64,000 bases of DNA from Sphingobacterium sp. ML3W (GCF_000747525.1 NZ_CP009278.1:5208001-5272000); one strand, 5' to 3'; shown: positions 42,196-52,334, numbered from the stretch's first letter. Translations and numbers: made by a program. The notes: a model not told the origin generated them from the letters alone.

Positions 42196-44115
42196 TTAAA
42201 AACTCAATAAACCGTATATAAAGATGGCAATCGCTCCAACGACCATCAGTAAAAGATAGAAACCAACATTTCCACTTTGTAAAAGACGAACTCCTTTTCC
42301 TGTCATAAAGGACGATTTGCCAATCCCGTTGACCAAACCATCAATCCCTAAATCATCGACAACTCTTGCGAAAAATACCGATAACCTATTGATTGGTTTT
42401 ACGAGCAATCGATCATAGATTTCATCGACATAAAATTTATGATAAGAAAGCTTAGCTAGACCAGTTCTTTCAACTTGATCATGTTCTGGTACGACGGCCT
42501 GCCTTACATATTTATTGTACGCGACAAATGCCATAACCAAAACGCCAACGATAGACACTCCCATCAACATGTACTCGGTACTATGTGTAATCGTATGTGC
42601 GTGCTGTAGATTTGCACCGTCAACAAACACGGGCGACAGGAAGTTTGCCAACCAGGCATTACCTCCCAAAGCTTCAGGAAGATTGAGTACACCACCGAAA
42701 ATAGACAACACGGCCAATACAATCAAAGGAAGGGTCATGGAGGTTGGAGATTCGTGTACATGCTGCTTTTGTTCTTCACTTCCTCTAAACGTGCCAAAGA
42801 AAGTCAAATAAATCAATCTGAACATATAGAAAGAAGTCATCAAAGCTCCTATGAACCCCAAAACCCAATAAATCGGATTTGCAGCAAAAGCATGTGCTAA
42901 AATTTCATCTTTAGAGAAAAAGCCCGAAAAAGGTGGGATTCCGGAAATGGCGATGGTGCCAATCATCATCGTTATATAGGTAATAGGCAAAGCTTTTTTT
43001 AAACCGCCCATTTTTCGCATATCCTGCTCATTGCTCATACCATGGATAACGGATCCCGCACCTAAGAATAATAAAGCTTTAAAAAATGCGTGTGTCAATA
43101 CATGAAAAAATGCTCCTGTGAATGCACCTACTCCTAATCCTAAAAACATATACCCTAACTGGGAAACCGTTGAATAGGCTAAGACCTTCTTGATATCATT
43201 CTGTGTCAATGCTGTAGCAGCAGCAAACAATGCTGTGCAGACACCTATTACCGCGATTATCTGGAGTGTCAAAGGAGAAAGTATGAATAAAATATTAGAA
43301 CGCGCAATCATGTAAATTCCTGCAGTTACCATGGTTGCCGCATGGATCAATGCTGAAACGGGTGTTGGTCCAGCCATGGCATCTGGTAGCCATGTAAACA
43401 ATGGAATCTGGGCAGACTTACCGGTGGCTGCTACAAAAAGTAAGAGTGTAATCGTTAATATGGTCACATCACCTACCGGAAAGTTCTTGGCTGATTGAAA
43501 TACCGTAGCAAATTCTAAAGAACCAAAAGCACTAAATATAAAGAAGACTGCGAGTAGAAAACCCAAATCTCCAATACGATTCATCACGAAAGCCTTCTTA
43601 GCCGCTGCGCCATAATCACTGTTTTTATACCAAAAACCAATAAGTAAGTAAGAACAAAGTCCTACACCTTCCCAGCCGATAAACATGACCAAGTAATTGG
43701 ACCCCATCACGAGTAGCAACATGAAAAAGATGAAGAGATTCAGGTAAGCAAAATATTTTGCGAAACCTGCATCTTGCTGCATATATCCAATGGAATAAAT
43801 ATGGATTAAAAAGCCTATGCCTGTCACAACAAGTAACATAATCGCACTTAAAGGATCCACCAGAAAGGAAAGTGAAACCTCTAAACTTCCGATTTTAATC
43901 CAATCGAAGATATGTTGCGTTATCACACCTGTTTCCCCTAGGGCTCGTGCCTGATAGATAGCTGCAAAAATACTACAACTCAACAGAAAGGAAACAAATA
44001 CGGTAGCACTACCGATAAAACCTACCAAACTTTTTGAAAGCAATTGTCGACCAAGCCCATTGATCAGGAAACCAATCAAGGGTAATAAAGGAATTAACCA
44101 AATTAAATCACGCAT
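42196..44115 (-). CDS. nuoL: NADH-quinone oxidoreductase subunit L
   Basis: 639 residues, the largest proton-pumping subunit. FIGWEGVGLCSYLLIGFWY and QIPLFTWLPDAMAGPTPVSALIHAATMVTAGIYMIAR match the antiporter-like signature; KKVLAYSTVSQLGYMFLGLG follows. The C-terminus keeps the lateral helix that runs along the membrane arm (HKFYVDEIYDRLLVKPINRL...). Full length. Confidence 0.97.
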   Translation of the reverse strand: MRDLIWLIPLLPLIGFLINGLGRQLLSKSLVGFIGSATVFVSFLLSCSIFAAIYQARALGETGVITQHIFDWIKIGSLEVSLSFLVDPLSAIMLLVVTGIGFLIHIYSIGYMQQDAGFAKYFAYLNLFIFFMLLLVMGSNYLVMFIGWEGVGLCSYLLIGFWYKNSDYGAAAKKAFVMNRIGDLGFLLAVFFIFSAFGSLEFATVFQSAKNFPVGDVTILTITLLLFVAATGKSAQIPLFTWLPDAMAGPTPVSALIHAATMVTAGIYMIARSNILFILSPLTLQIIAVIGVCTALFAAATALTQNDIKKVLAYSTVSQLGYMFLGLGVGAFTGAFFHVLTHAFFKALLFLGAGSVIHGMSNEQDMRKMGGLKKALPITYITMMIGTIAISGIPPFSGFFSKDEILAHAFAANPIYWVLGFIGALMTSFYMFRLIYLTFFGTFRGSEEQKQHVHESPTSMTLPLIVLAVLSIFGGVLNLPEALGGNAWLANFLSPVFVDGANLQHAHTITHSTEYMLMGVSIVGVLVMAFVAYNKYVRQAVVPEHDQVERTGLAKLSYHKFYVDEIYDRLLVKPINRLSVFFARVVDDLGIDGLVNGIGKSSFMTGKGVRLLQSGNVGFYLLLMVVGAIAIFIYGLLSF

Positions 44116-44148
44116 AGCTACTATCTTTCTTTTTTTTAATGCTGTAAA

Positions 44149-44478
44149 TTACCATCGAAGTTTATGAAGAGAATCAATATCTACTGACTTCGTATTTCGA
44201 TATACCATAATAATAATAGCCAAGCCCACCGCCACTTCTGCTGCTGCTAAAGCCATAATAAAGAATACGAAGACCTGCCCTGAAGCATCTCCATGTTGTA
44301 CTGAAAATGCAGCTAAAAGTAAATTAACGGCATTCAGCATCAATTCTATCGACATCATCATGATGATGACGTTACGACGAATAAGTACTCCGACCACACC
44401 AATGACGAAAATTAGGCTGCAAAAAATCAGATAATGATTTATAGGAACACCTTGTAATTGTTGAATTGCTGTTTCCAT
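44149..44478 (-). CDS. nuoK: NADH-quinone oxidoreductase subunit K
   Basis: 109 residues, three transmembrane helices. The two membrane glutamates essential in the family are in RRNVIIMMMSIELMLNAVNLLL and in MALAAAEVAVGLAIIIMVY. Its ATG overlaps the nuoJ stop (TAATG), indicating coupled translation. Confidence 0.95.
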   Translation of the reverse strand: METAIQQLQGVPINHYLIFCSLIFVIGVVGVLIRRNVIIMMMSIELMLNAVNLLLAAFSVQHGDASGQVFVFFIMALAAAEVAVGLAIIIMVYRNTKSVDIDSLHKLRW

Positions 44479-44975
44479 TATACTTTTCTTGTTTCTTTTT
44501 TCGCTAATAAAACTGCTCCAATCATCGCCGTTAATAATAGAATTGAAGACAATTCAAACGGGAGCAAAAACTCTTTAAATAATACCTTTCCCAAATTTTT
44601 CACTAACCCAATATCTGGATTTTTGGCGACCAAGGGACTTGATATTTCAAATACACGAAAGGCTCCAAAAAAAACGACTACCATACAACAACCTGCTATC
44701 ACACCCATCATTTTCACCAATTTTGATTTCATCGGTTCGGTGTCCTTATTGAGATTCAAAAGCATCAATACAAATAAGAAGAGGACCATGATGGCTCCCA
44801 TATAGACGATGAAATTGACAACTGCTAAGAACTGGGCATTTAATAGAATATAGTGAATGGTAAACGTGAAAAATGTAATTACAAGGTATAAAACGCTGTG
44901 CACAGGATTTTTCGTGAAGATGGTCATCAGCGCGAAAAATAGCGATAGAAAGGCAACTAAATAAAAAACAGTCAT
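44478..44975 (-). CDS. nuoJ: NADH-quinone oxidoreductase subunit J
   Basis: 165 residues, five hydrophobic helices. NPVHSVLYLVITFFTFTIHYILLNAQFLAVVNFIVYMGAIMVLFLFVLMLLNL is the family core, with the pi-bulge helix that opens the quinone-linked channel. Ten bases after nuoI. Confidence 0.94.
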   Translation of the reverse strand: MTVFYLVAFLSLFFALMTIFTKNPVHSVLYLVITFFTFTIHYILLNAQFLAVVNFIVYMGAIMVLFLFVLMLLNLNKDTEPMKSKLVKMMGVIAGCCMVVVFFGAFRVFEISSPLVAKNPDIGLVKNLGKVLFKEFLLPFELSSILLLTAMIGAVLLAKKETRKV

Positions 44976-44985
44976 AGATTTTTGG

Positions 44986-45498
44986 TTAACTATTCAATTT
45001 TGTAATATCAAATTTTGGTTCTACCAATTTATCTTTCCCGTAAATAAAATCTTTACGGAGATAATCGGCCGTCACATGTGGGCCGTCCAAATAAATGGCT
45101 TCTTTAGGACAGGCTTCTTCACATAAGCCACAAAAGATGCAACGGAGCATATTGATTTCATATACTGCTGCATACTTTTCCTCTCGGTACAAATGCTTCT
45201 CTTCATTTGTACGTTCTGCAGCTATCATCGTGATGGCTTCTGCAGGGCAGGATAACGCACATAACCCACAGGCTGTGCAACGCTCTCGTCCCTCTTCATC
45301 ACGCTTCAACGAATGTTGCCCTCTAAAATTCTTAGAATATGGTCGCTGCTCCTCCGGATATTTAATGGTCGGTATTTTCTTAAAAAAATGTCTCAAAGTA
45401 ATCGATAAACCTTTTATGATAGCAGGAAAATAAATCCGCTCCATAAAGTTCATCGGTTTTTGGTCTAATACTTTTTTTCTATTACTTAATGGTTGCAT
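44986..45498 (-). CDS. nuoI: NADH-quinone oxidoreductase subunit I (two 4Fe-4S ferredoxin)
   Basis: 170 residues. Two ferredoxin motifs, CTACGLCALSCPAEAI and CIFCGLCEEACPKEAI, bind the N6a and N6b clusters that pass electrons from NuoG towards NuoB. The N-terminal amphipathic helix (FPAIIKGLSITLRHFF) contacts the membrane arm. Twelve bases after nuoH. Confidence 0.96.
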   Translation of the reverse strand: MQPLSNRKKVLDQKPMNFMERIYFPAIIKGLSITLRHFFKKIPTIKYPEEQRPYSKNFRGQHSLKRDEEGRERCTACGLCALSCPAEAITMIAAERTNEEKHLYREEKYAAVYEINMLRCIFCGLCEEACPKEAIYLDGPHVTADYLRKDFIYGKDKLVEPKFDITKLNS

Positions 45499-45510
45499 AA
45501 CTGTTCCCTT

Positions 45511-46551
45511 CTATGAAAAATATGTATCCTTAATCAATGTAATAATTCCTGTCAAAACAATATTCGCGATAGCTAAGGGGATCAACATCTTCCACCCTAG
45601 ATTCATCAACTGATCATAACGGAAACGCGGTAAAGTCCAACGTACCCACATAAAGAAGAAGATAAAAGCAAATATTTTAATAAAGAAGGCCAATACTCCT
45701 AATATCGTAATCCAATTTTCCGAAAGACCTAAGTCATTCATAAAAGGAAAATTATACCCTCCAAAATATAGAGACGCCATTAACGCTGAGGAGACGAACA
45801 TATTGATATATTCGGAAAACATGTAGAGTCCCAATTTCATAGACGAATATTCGGTATGATAGCCCCCGACTAATTCAGTCTCACATTCAGGCAAGTCAAA
45901 AGGAACACGGTTACACTCTGCGAAGGCACATACCATAAAGATGATAAAACCCAATGGCTGATACCAAATATTCCAATTCACAAAACCAGACTGTTGCGCG
46001 ACAATCTCTTTCAATGAAAGAGACCCGGTGATCATTAATAATGCGATAATCGATAAACCCATGGCAATTTCATAGCTGATACTCTGTGATGCAGCACGAA
46101 TAGCACCCATTAGGGAGAATTTATTATTCGACGCCCATCCCCCCAACATGATGCCGTATACGCCCAGCGCTATAACACCAAACATGTACAGGATACCCAC
46201 ATTCACATCTGCAACTTGCAACGATATGACACGATCGCCAATGGTCAACGATTGTCCCCAAGGAATCACTGCAGAACTAACACAGGCCGTGATAATCGCT
46301 ATTGTCGGTCCTAGAATAAATAATGTTTTATGTGCTCCTGCTGGAATAATCTCTTCTTTAAAGAAAAACTTACCTCCATCACATAATGGTTGTAATAATC
46401 CGAAAATACCCGCACGATCTGGACCATAACGATCTTGCATAAAACCAGCTATCTTACGTTCCGCCAAAGTAGAGTACATGGCAATCACTAGTGTGATCAC
46501 AAAAACTAGGGTTACTAGGGCGAATTTTTCTATGACAAATGACCACTCCAT
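45511..46551 (-). CDS. nuoH: NADH-quinone oxidoreductase subunit H
   Basis: 346 residues, eight helices, forming most of the quinone chamber with NuoB and NuoD. Signatures AERKIAGFMQDRYGPDRAG and FAECNRVPFDLPECETELVGGYHTEYSS (acidic loop facing the quinone site) are complete. One base separates its ATG from the nuoG stop. Confidence 0.97.
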   Translation of the reverse strand: MEWSFVIEKFALVTLVFVITLVIAMYSTLAERKIAGFMQDRYGPDRAGIFGLLQPLCDGGKFFFKEEIIPAGAHKTLFILGPTIAIITACVSSAVIPWGQSLTIGDRVISLQVADVNVGILYMFGVIALGVYGIMLGGWASNNKFSLMGAIRAASQSISYEIAMGLSIIALLMITGSLSLKEIVAQQSGFVNWNIWYQPLGFIIFMVCAFAECNRVPFDLPECETELVGGYHTEYSSMKLGLYMFSEYINMFVSSALMASLYFGGYNFPFMNDLGLSENWITILGVLAFFIKIFAFIFFFMWVRWTLPRFRYDQLMNLGWKMLIPLAIANIVLTGIITLIKDTYFS

Positions 46552-46552
46552 A

Positions 46553-47566
46553 TTATTTCAATTTTTCTGTTCTAGCCAATTGTTCTAAATTTTGTTCCTG
46601 CAATACGGGATCGAGTTCGATAACAGCTGGTGGATTAAAGCGTGTGTAATGATTGGATGCAATAACGGATTGGTCGTTGATTGGAGTTGGTTCTTCCAAT
46701 TTCCAATCTCGGGTTTCCTTTTTATCATAGCGGCAGGTATTACAGATAAACTCCTCAACCTCTCCATACTCATCTTTACGTGCAGTCACCCGTATCACAT
46801 CTGCCCCTTTATACCATAGGGTCACTTTGCCCGAACAAGTAGGACAATCACGATGTGCATCAACGGGTTTTGTAAACCAAACCCGATTCTTAAAGCGGAA
46901 AGTTCTATCCGTCAACGCCCCCACTGGACATACGTCAATTACATTCCCCGAGAAGTCATTCTCAACTACATTCTGGATATAGGTCGAAATTTCGGAATGA
47001 TCTCCACGTCCAATAATACCGTGTACACGTTTGTCTGTAATCTGATCGGCGACAAATACACAACGATAACATAAAATACAGCGGTTCATATGCAACTGTA
47101 TTTTATCTCCGATATCGACCCGTTCAAACGTTCTTCTATCAAACTCATAACGGGTCTGGGCAGAACCATGCTCAAAACCTAAATCTTGCAACTTACATTC
47201 TCCAGCTTGATCACACACGGGACAATCCAATGGATGGTTGATGAGCAACATCTCGACAATAGCCTTACGTGCATCCACAACATCAGGGGAAGTAATATTC
47301 TCGACTTCCATCCCATCCATAACAGTTGTTCGACAGGATGCCACCAATTTGGGCATAGGACGAGGGTCTTTTTCAGATCCCTTTGACACTTTGACTAAGC
47401 AAGTACGGCATTTACCTCCTGTACCCTCCAATTTAGAGTAGTAACACATGGCTGGAGGAACAATGTCCCCACCAATTTGGCGTGCCGCATTCAAAATTGT
47501 TGTCCCTGGTGCTACTTCAACAGGAATACCATCTATAATAACTTTTAATTTTACCTCTTCTGCCAT
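46553..47566 (-). CDS. nuoG: NADH-quinone oxidoreductase subunit G, short form
   Basis: 337 residues against about 680-900 in proteobacteria. It retains the iron-sulfur part: a 2Fe-2S ferredoxin domain (CYYSKLEGTGGKCRTCLVKV), the His-Cys3 4Fe-4S motif (HPLDCPVCDQAGECKLQD) and a further cluster (CILCYRCVFVADQI plus CPVGAL, then CPTCSG). The molybdopterin-like C-terminal domain is missing, as in other Bacteroidota. The gene is not broken: it ends at TAA, one base short of nuoH. Confidence 0.9.
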   Translation of the reverse strand: MAEEVKLKVIIDGIPVEVAPGTTILNAARQIGGDIVPPAMCYYSKLEGTGGKCRTCLVKVSKGSEKDPRPMPKLVASCRTTVMDGMEVENITSPDVVDARKAIVEMLLINHPLDCPVCDQAGECKLQDLGFEHGSAQTRYEFDRRTFERVDIGDKIQLHMNRCILCYRCVFVADQITDKRVHGIIGRGDHSEISTYIQNVVENDFSGNVIDVCPVGALTDRTFRFKNRVWFTKPVDAHRDCPTCSGKVTLWYKGADVIRVTARKDEYGEVEEFICNTCRYDKKETRDWKLEEPTPINDQSVIASNHYTRFNPPAVIELDPVLQEQNLEQLARTEKLK

Positions 47567-47593
47567 CTTCGTATCTCGTAAACCACAATCTAA

Positions 47594-48949
47594 TTAAGAA
47601 ACAACCGGTACTAAAGGATCCGCATAATGTGCCAATCCATAATTACGTATCAAAGCATCCGCTGGATGCTTGATATGCCATTCAAACTCATCTCTGAAAT
47701 GACGAATAGCAGCTGCCACAGGCCATGCTGCTGCATCTCCTAAAGGACATATGGTATTTCCTTCTATACGCCTTTGGATATCCCAAAGCAATTCTATATC
47801 GGACAGATCACCATGTCCATTTTCTATCTTATGCAACACCTTCTCCATCCAGCCGGTTCCCTCGCGACAAGGAGAACATTGACCACAACTCTCATGATGG
47901 TAAAAACGACTGAAATTCCAAGTATTGCGCACAATACATTGATCTTCATCAAAAACGATAAACCCACCAGAACCCATAGAAGATCCTGTTTGGAATCCTC
48001 CATCAGCCAATGATTCATAGGTCATCAAACGGTTATTGCCATTTGCGGTTTTCAAAATCAAATTGGCCGGTAAAATAGGAACAGATGAACCGCCTGCGAC
48101 CACAGCTTTCATTTTTTTACCATTGGCGATACCTCCACAATATTCGTCCGAATAAATGAACTCTTCCACTGGAAGACCCAATTCAATCTCATATACACCA
48201 GGTTTCACCAAATTTCCACTTGCGGAAATCAACTTAGTTCCTGTGCTCCGCTCAATACCGATCTTTGCATATTCTTCTCCACCATCATTGATTATAGGAA
48301 CAGTTGCTGCAATCGATTCAACATTATTCACAACCGTAGGACACCCATATAATCCTGCTATAGCGGGAAAAGGTGGCTTTATTCTTGGATTACCTCTTTT
48401 ACCTTCTAAGGATTCTAATAAGGCCGTTTCTTCACCACAGATATAAGCTCCTGCTCCTGGTTGAACATAAATTTCCAAATCATAACCCGAACCCAATATA
48501 TTTTTACCTAGAAACCCTGCGGCTTTCGCTTCCTGTATGGCACGTTCCAGAATACGAATCTGTGGCATCATTTCTCCTCTCACATAAATGTAAGACGTAT
48601 GAGCACCTAATGCATAACTGGAAACGATCATACCTTCTAACAGGGCATGAGGAATATGCGTCATTAAAAAACGATCCTTAAATGTCCCAGGTTCAGATTC
48701 ATCGCCATTACAGACGAGATAACGAGGAACACCTTCTGGTTTAGCTAAGAAACTCCACTTCATGCCTGTCGGAAAACCTGCTCCTCCCCTTCCTCTGAGA
48801 CCTGATTTTTTAACTTCTTCGACTACATCATCTGGAGACATTGTTTTGAGTGCTTTTTCCACCGAACGATAACCTCCATTTTGACGGTAAACATCAAAAG
48901 TTTGAATCCCTGGAACATCTATATGCGTTAACAAAAGTTTACGTGCCAT
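47594..48949 (-). CDS. nuoF: NADH-quinone oxidoreductase subunit F (NADH and FMN site)
   Basis: 451 residues. SGLRGRGGAGFPTGMKWSF binds NADH; GAGAYICGEETALLESLEG with the preceding YLVCNGDESEPGTFKDR builds the FMN pocket; ESCGQCSPCREGTGW with a later Cys (NTICPLGDAA) holds the N3 4Fe-4S cluster. This is the entry point for electrons. One base after nuoE. Confidence 0.97.
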   Translation of the reverse strand: MARKLLLTHIDVPGIQTFDVYRQNGGYRSVEKALKTMSPDDVVEEVKKSGLRGRGGAGFPTGMKWSFLAKPEGVPRYLVCNGDESEPGTFKDRFLMTHIPHALLEGMIVSSYALGAHTSYIYVRGEMMPQIRILERAIQEAKAAGFLGKNILGSGYDLEIYVQPGAGAYICGEETALLESLEGKRGNPRIKPPFPAIAGLYGCPTVVNNVESIAATVPIINDGGEEYAKIGIERSTGTKLISASGNLVKPGVYEIELGLPVEEFIYSDEYCGGIANGKKMKAVVAGGSSVPILPANLILKTANGNNRLMTYESLADGGFQTGSSMGSGGFIVFDEDQCIVRNTWNFSRFYHHESCGQCSPCREGTGWMEKVLHKIENGHGDLSDIELLWDIQRRIEGNTICPLGDAAAWPVAAAIRHFRDEFEWHIKHPADALIRNYGLAHYADPLVPVVS

Positions 48950-48950
48950 A

Positions 48951-49469
48951 TTAAATCGTTTTTGAGCTTAAATCATCTATTAATTGGTCGACACTATCTG
49001 CTGTCAAATTCTCATAAAAAGTATACGCTGGACCTATCTGTAGCACGGGGCCATAGCCGCAAGCAGCGAGGCACTCCACACCTCTCCAAGAGAATAAACC
49101 GTCTGGTGTAACTTCACCTTCTTTAACACCTAGTTTATGCTCAAGATGTGCCATGATTCCCTCGGCACCTACCAAACAGCAGGGACCTGTACGACATACT
49201 TCCAGCACATATTTACCTTGTGGCTGCAAGAGGTACATCGTGTAAAAAGTAGCAACCTCAAATACTTCTATAGGCTCAATACTTAAATAATAAGCCACTT
49301 TATTCATCGCGTCGGGACTTAACCAACCGAATTCAGCTTGCACCAAATGCAGTATAGGTAACAATGCTGATTTCTGCCTTCCTTCTGGAAAACGTCCGAC
49401 TATATCAGCAAATTGATTTAGCAATGTTGAAGAAAATTCAACAACTTCATTGTTTTTGACACTAAGCAT
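48951..49469 (-). CDS. nuoE: NADH-quinone oxidoreductase subunit E
   Basis: 172 residues, thioredoxin-like fold carrying 2Fe-2S cluster N1a. The four cysteines are visible in VCRTGPCCLVG and VECLAACGYGPVLQIG. It overlaps the end of nuoD by eight bases. Confidence 0.95.
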   Translation of the reverse strand: MLSVKNNEVVEFSSTLLNQFADIVGRFPEGRQKSALLPILHLVQAEFGWLSPDAMNKVAYYLSIEPIEVFEVATFYTMYLLQPQGKYVLEVCRTGPCCLVGAEGIMAHLEHKLGVKEGEVTPDGLFSWRGVECLAACGYGPVLQIGPAYTFYENLTADSVDQLIDDLSSKTI

Positions 49470-50697
49470 CTAATTCTCCTGCAATAACGTTAAGACTACT
49501 CATATTTAGTATAGCATCCGACAGCAACATTCCTGCACTCATCGGAGCAAACATTTGATAATTTATAAAGGACGGTCTCCTAAAGTGTAAACGATAAGGA
49601 GTGCGTCCTCCATCGTGAACCAAGTAAAACCCCAACTCTCCATTGGCTCCTTCCACTGCATGGTAAACTTCTGCCTTAGGCGTATCGACTTCTCCCATCA
49701 CAATTTTAAAATGATAGATCAGCGCCTCCATATTCGTATAAACCTGTTCTTTTGGAGGTAAGTAGAATTCTGGTACATCGGCATGGAAAATACCCTTGGG
49801 TTCTTTTTCTATTTTTTCCAATGCTTGTTCTATAATCCGTAAGGATTGCCACATTTCTTCATTACGCACCATGTAGCGATCATATACATCACCTTTCGTT
49901 CCTACTGGAACGTCGAAATCAAACTCTTCATAAGAGCAGTAAGGATTTTGTACCCGAACATCATAATCAATACCTGTCGCCCGTAAAATTGGGCCTGACC
50001 AACTATAATCTATTGCCTCTTCCGGTGTAACTGCAGCAATGCCCGAAGTACGCTCTATAAAAATGCGATTACGATCAAACAACTCCGTAAACTCGGTCAG
50101 AACTGGTGGGAATCTTTTCAAAAATTCAGCAATTTTTGCAAAAGCAATGTCATTAAAATCTCTTTCAAAGCCCCCTATTCGACCAATATTAGTGGTTAAA
50201 CGTGCACCACATATCTCTTCAAAAATCTCATAGATAAACTCCCGCTCTTGCATCAAATATAAGAAACCGGAGAATGCACCTGTATCAACACCAAGAATAC
50301 CGTTGCAGATAATATGATCTGCGATCCGAGCCAATTCCATCACGATTACACGCATGTACTGTACCCGTTTTGGAATCTCTATTTTCAAAAGCTTCTCCAC
50401 GGTCATGTGCCAACCCATATTATTGATGGGAGCTGAACAATAATTCAATCGATCCGTTAGCGGTGTTATTTGATAGAAGGGTCTATGCTCTGCAATTTTT
50501 TCAAAAGCTCGATGAATATAACCGATTGTTGAAACCCCACTCACGATACGTTCTCCATCAATTTGAACCACATTTTGAAACACACCATGTGTTGCAGGAT
50601 GTGTTGGTCCAATATTTAAGGTGATCAACTCATCTTGTGGGTCATTATCGTCGTATACAGGTTTATTGGGAGATATATTGCTAATAAAATCGTTCAT
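49462..50697 (-). CDS. nuoD: NADH-quinone oxidoreductase subunit D
   Basis: 411 residues, homologous to the large subunit of NiFe hydrogenases and forming the quinone site with NuoB. LNIGPTHPATHGVFQNVVQIDGE contains the His loop that contacts quinone, and HRAFEKIAEHRPFYQITPLTDRLNY follows. EKEPKGIFHADVPEFY and the C-terminal DAILNMSSLNVIAGELDA are typical. Not fused to nuoC here. Confidence 0.97.
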   Translation of the reverse strand: MNDFISNISPNKPVYDDNDPQDELITLNIGPTHPATHGVFQNVVQIDGERIVSGVSTIGYIHRAFEKIAEHRPFYQITPLTDRLNYCSAPINNMGWHMTVEKLLKIEIPKRVQYMRVIVMELARIADHIICNGILGVDTGAFSGFLYLMQEREFIYEIFEEICGARLTTNIGRIGGFERDFNDIAFAKIAEFLKRFPPVLTEFTELFDRNRIFIERTSGIAAVTPEEAIDYSWSGPILRATGIDYDVRVQNPYCSYEEFDFDVPVGTKGDVYDRYMVRNEEMWQSLRIIEQALEKIEKEPKGIFHADVPEFYLPPKEQVYTNMEALIYHFKIVMGEVDTPKAEVYHAVEGANGELGFYLVHDGGRTPYRLHFRRPSFINYQMFAPMSAGMLLSDAILNMSSLNVIAGELDA

Positions 50698-50718
50698 AAC
50701 TGGTTTACTTTTTTAGTT

Positions 50719-51222
50719 TTAACGTCCAAAATAAAGATCTTTTTTGTCGACCCTATTGGGGTCTTCTAAAGGATACTCTTTCCGCATCGGGTAGACTTCC
50801 ATATCGTCCACATTTAAAATGCGTCTCAAATCTGGATGACCTAAAAAACGAATCCCATAAAAATCATATGTTTCCCGCTCCATCCAATTGGCTCCTTTCC
50901 AAATGGTAGTTGCTGTTGGAATCTCTGGATCAACCCCAGCAACCTGAACCTTGACGCGAATACGTATATTATGAACCAAACTATGCACATGATAGACGAT
51001 TTCAAAAGCCTTTACTTGTAGGGGATAATGAACCGCCGTAATATCTGTCAAATGAATAAATCTTAAATCCTCATCTTGTTTTAAAAAAATTAGAACAGCT
51101 GTAATGGCTTCCACTTCAACATGAATCGTTAACAGATCATATCCGTCTGCAACCTGTGAAACATCACTTCCAAATTTAGTTGCCAATTTTTCCCACAAAG
51201 AGGTGTTTTCTAACTTATCCAT
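50719..51222 (-). CDS. nuoC: NADH-quinone oxidoreductase subunit C
   Basis: 167 residues. The 30-kDa-subunit signature is in ANWMERETYDFYGIRFLGHPDLRRIL, followed by WEGYPLRK-equivalent MRKEYPLEDPNRVDK. It supports the hydrophilic arm and binds no cofactor. The start overlaps the nuoB end by eight bases. Confidence 0.95.
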   Translation of the reverse strand: MDKLENTSLWEKLATKFGSDVSQVADGYDLLTIHVEVEAITAVLIFLKQDEDLRFIHLTDITAVHYPLQVKAFEIVYHVHSLVHNIRIRVKVQVAGVDPEIPTATTIWKGANWMERETYDFYGIRFLGHPDLRRILNVDDMEVYPMRKEYPLEDPNRVDKKDLYFGR

Positions 51223-51766
51223 AAGTTTCTATTCCATATTTTTCTAATAACGCGCGATATTCAGGCGTGTTTCTTCTATTTAAGGATTCATTCTTTACAA
51301 TATCTTGCAAACGTAAAACCCCGTCTAATATCGCTTCTGGTCTTGGCGGGCAACCTGGTACATATACATCTACGGGGATTATTTCGTCTATTCCCTGTAA
51401 AACAGAATAAGTATCGAAAATACCGCCACTAGATGCACAGGCGCCAACTGCTATTACCCAGCGTGGTTCGGCCATTTGTATATATACTTGCTTTAAGACT
51501 GGAGCCATTTTTTTTGCGATAGTGCCCATAACCAACAACATATCTGCTTGACGAGGAGAGAAACTCGGACGCTCAGCACCAAAACGGGCCAAATCGTAAG
51601 TTGAACCCATCGTAGCCATAAACTCGATCCCACAACAAGAAGTTGCAAAAGGTAATGGCCATAAAGAATTTGAACGCGCCAAACCAATCACTTTATCTAA
51701 ACTCGTGGCAAAAAAACCAGCGCCCTCTACACCCGCGGGTGCTTTGGCCAACTTAATGTCGCTCAT
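51215..51766 (-). CDS. nuoB: NADH-quinone oxidoreductase subunit B
   Basis: 183 residues. Cys ligands of the terminal N2 4Fe-4S cluster are in FATSCCGIEFM, VGACASSGGIFDTYSV and VYVPGCPPRPEAILDG. N2 donates electrons to quinone. 103 bases separate it from nuoA, the largest gap in the first half of the operon. Confidence 0.96.
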   Translation of the reverse strand: MSDIKLAKAPAGVEGAGFFATSLDKVIGLARSNSLWPLPFATSCCGIEFMATMGSTYDLARFGAERPSFSPRQADMLLVMGTIAKKMAPVLKQVYIQMAEPRWVIAVGACASSGGIFDTYSVLQGIDEIIPVDVYVPGCPPRPEAILDGVLRLQDIVKNESLNRRNTPEYRALLEKYGIETYG

Positions 51767-51869
51767 GGAAAATATAATTTAAAGTGGTTTATAGTTGCGT
51801 GCCTTCGCACATATCAAAACTAACATTTTCTTGGTAAATACCAAGCATTTAGCATAATTTAGAACAATT

Positions 51870-52247
51870 CTAATCCCAGTTTAATGCCTTCTTTTTAATC
51901 CCGTAGATAAAGCCCAAAAGCAACATCCCCATGAAGAGAAACATTTGAATTAAGCCTTCAAAACCAAATTCTCGAAAATTTACAGCCCAAGGATACATGA
52001 ATATAACCTCTACATCAAAAATCACAAAGAGAATCGCAACAAGAAAATATTTGATTGAAAATGGCTGCCTGGCATTACCGATAACTTCGATACCAGACTC
52101 GAATGAACTCAATTTATTTTCTGTCCTAACTTTGGGTCCAATTAAATGCGTAATGATGATTGTGCCGATACCGAATCCAGCAGCAACAATGAATTGAAAT
52201 AAAATTGGCAAATAGTCAATAGGTGCACTAGCACTAACTTGCTCCAT
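51870..52247 (-). CDS. nuoA: NADH-quinone oxidoreductase subunit A
   Basis: 125 residues, three helices. FESGIEVIGNARQPFSIKYFLVAILFVIFDVEVIFMYPWA is the complete family signature, with the acidic FDVEVIF helix and the long loop shared with NuoH. First gene of the 14-gene operon (nuoA to nuoN, all subunits present and in canonical order). Confidence 0.96.
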   Translation of the reverse strand: MEQVSASAPIDYLPILFQFIVAAGFGIGTIIITHLIGPKVRTENKLSSFESGIEVIGNARQPFSIKYFLVAILFVIFDVEVIFMYPWAVNFREFGFEGLIQMFLFMGMLLLGFIYGIKKKALNWD

Positions 52248-52302
52248 ATCAAAATGTTTATATTGGTAAAACCTAAATTTAGCAAAAAATCAGGTAAAAA
52301 CA

Positions 52303-52334
52303 AAAAAGGGGGAAACAAATGTTTCCCCCTTTTT
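52303..52334 (-). terminator. Terminator between the TPR gene and nuoA
   Basis: AAAAAGGGGGAAAC / GTTTCCCCCTTTTT with an AAAT loop, 17 bases after the TPR gene's stop. It separates the TonB-Tpr operon from nuo. Confidence 0.9.

Noticed and set aside
42515..42811. 98-codon plus-strand frame inside nuoL
   Set aside because: Antisense shadow of a strongly conserved gene. The same applies to the other frames opposite nuo, tonB, pgi and susC genes.
46553..47566. NuoG broken by loss of its C-terminal domain
   Set aside because: The short form keeps all iron-sulfur motifs, has clean ends and tight spacing to nuoH, and short NuoG is usual in Bacteroidota.
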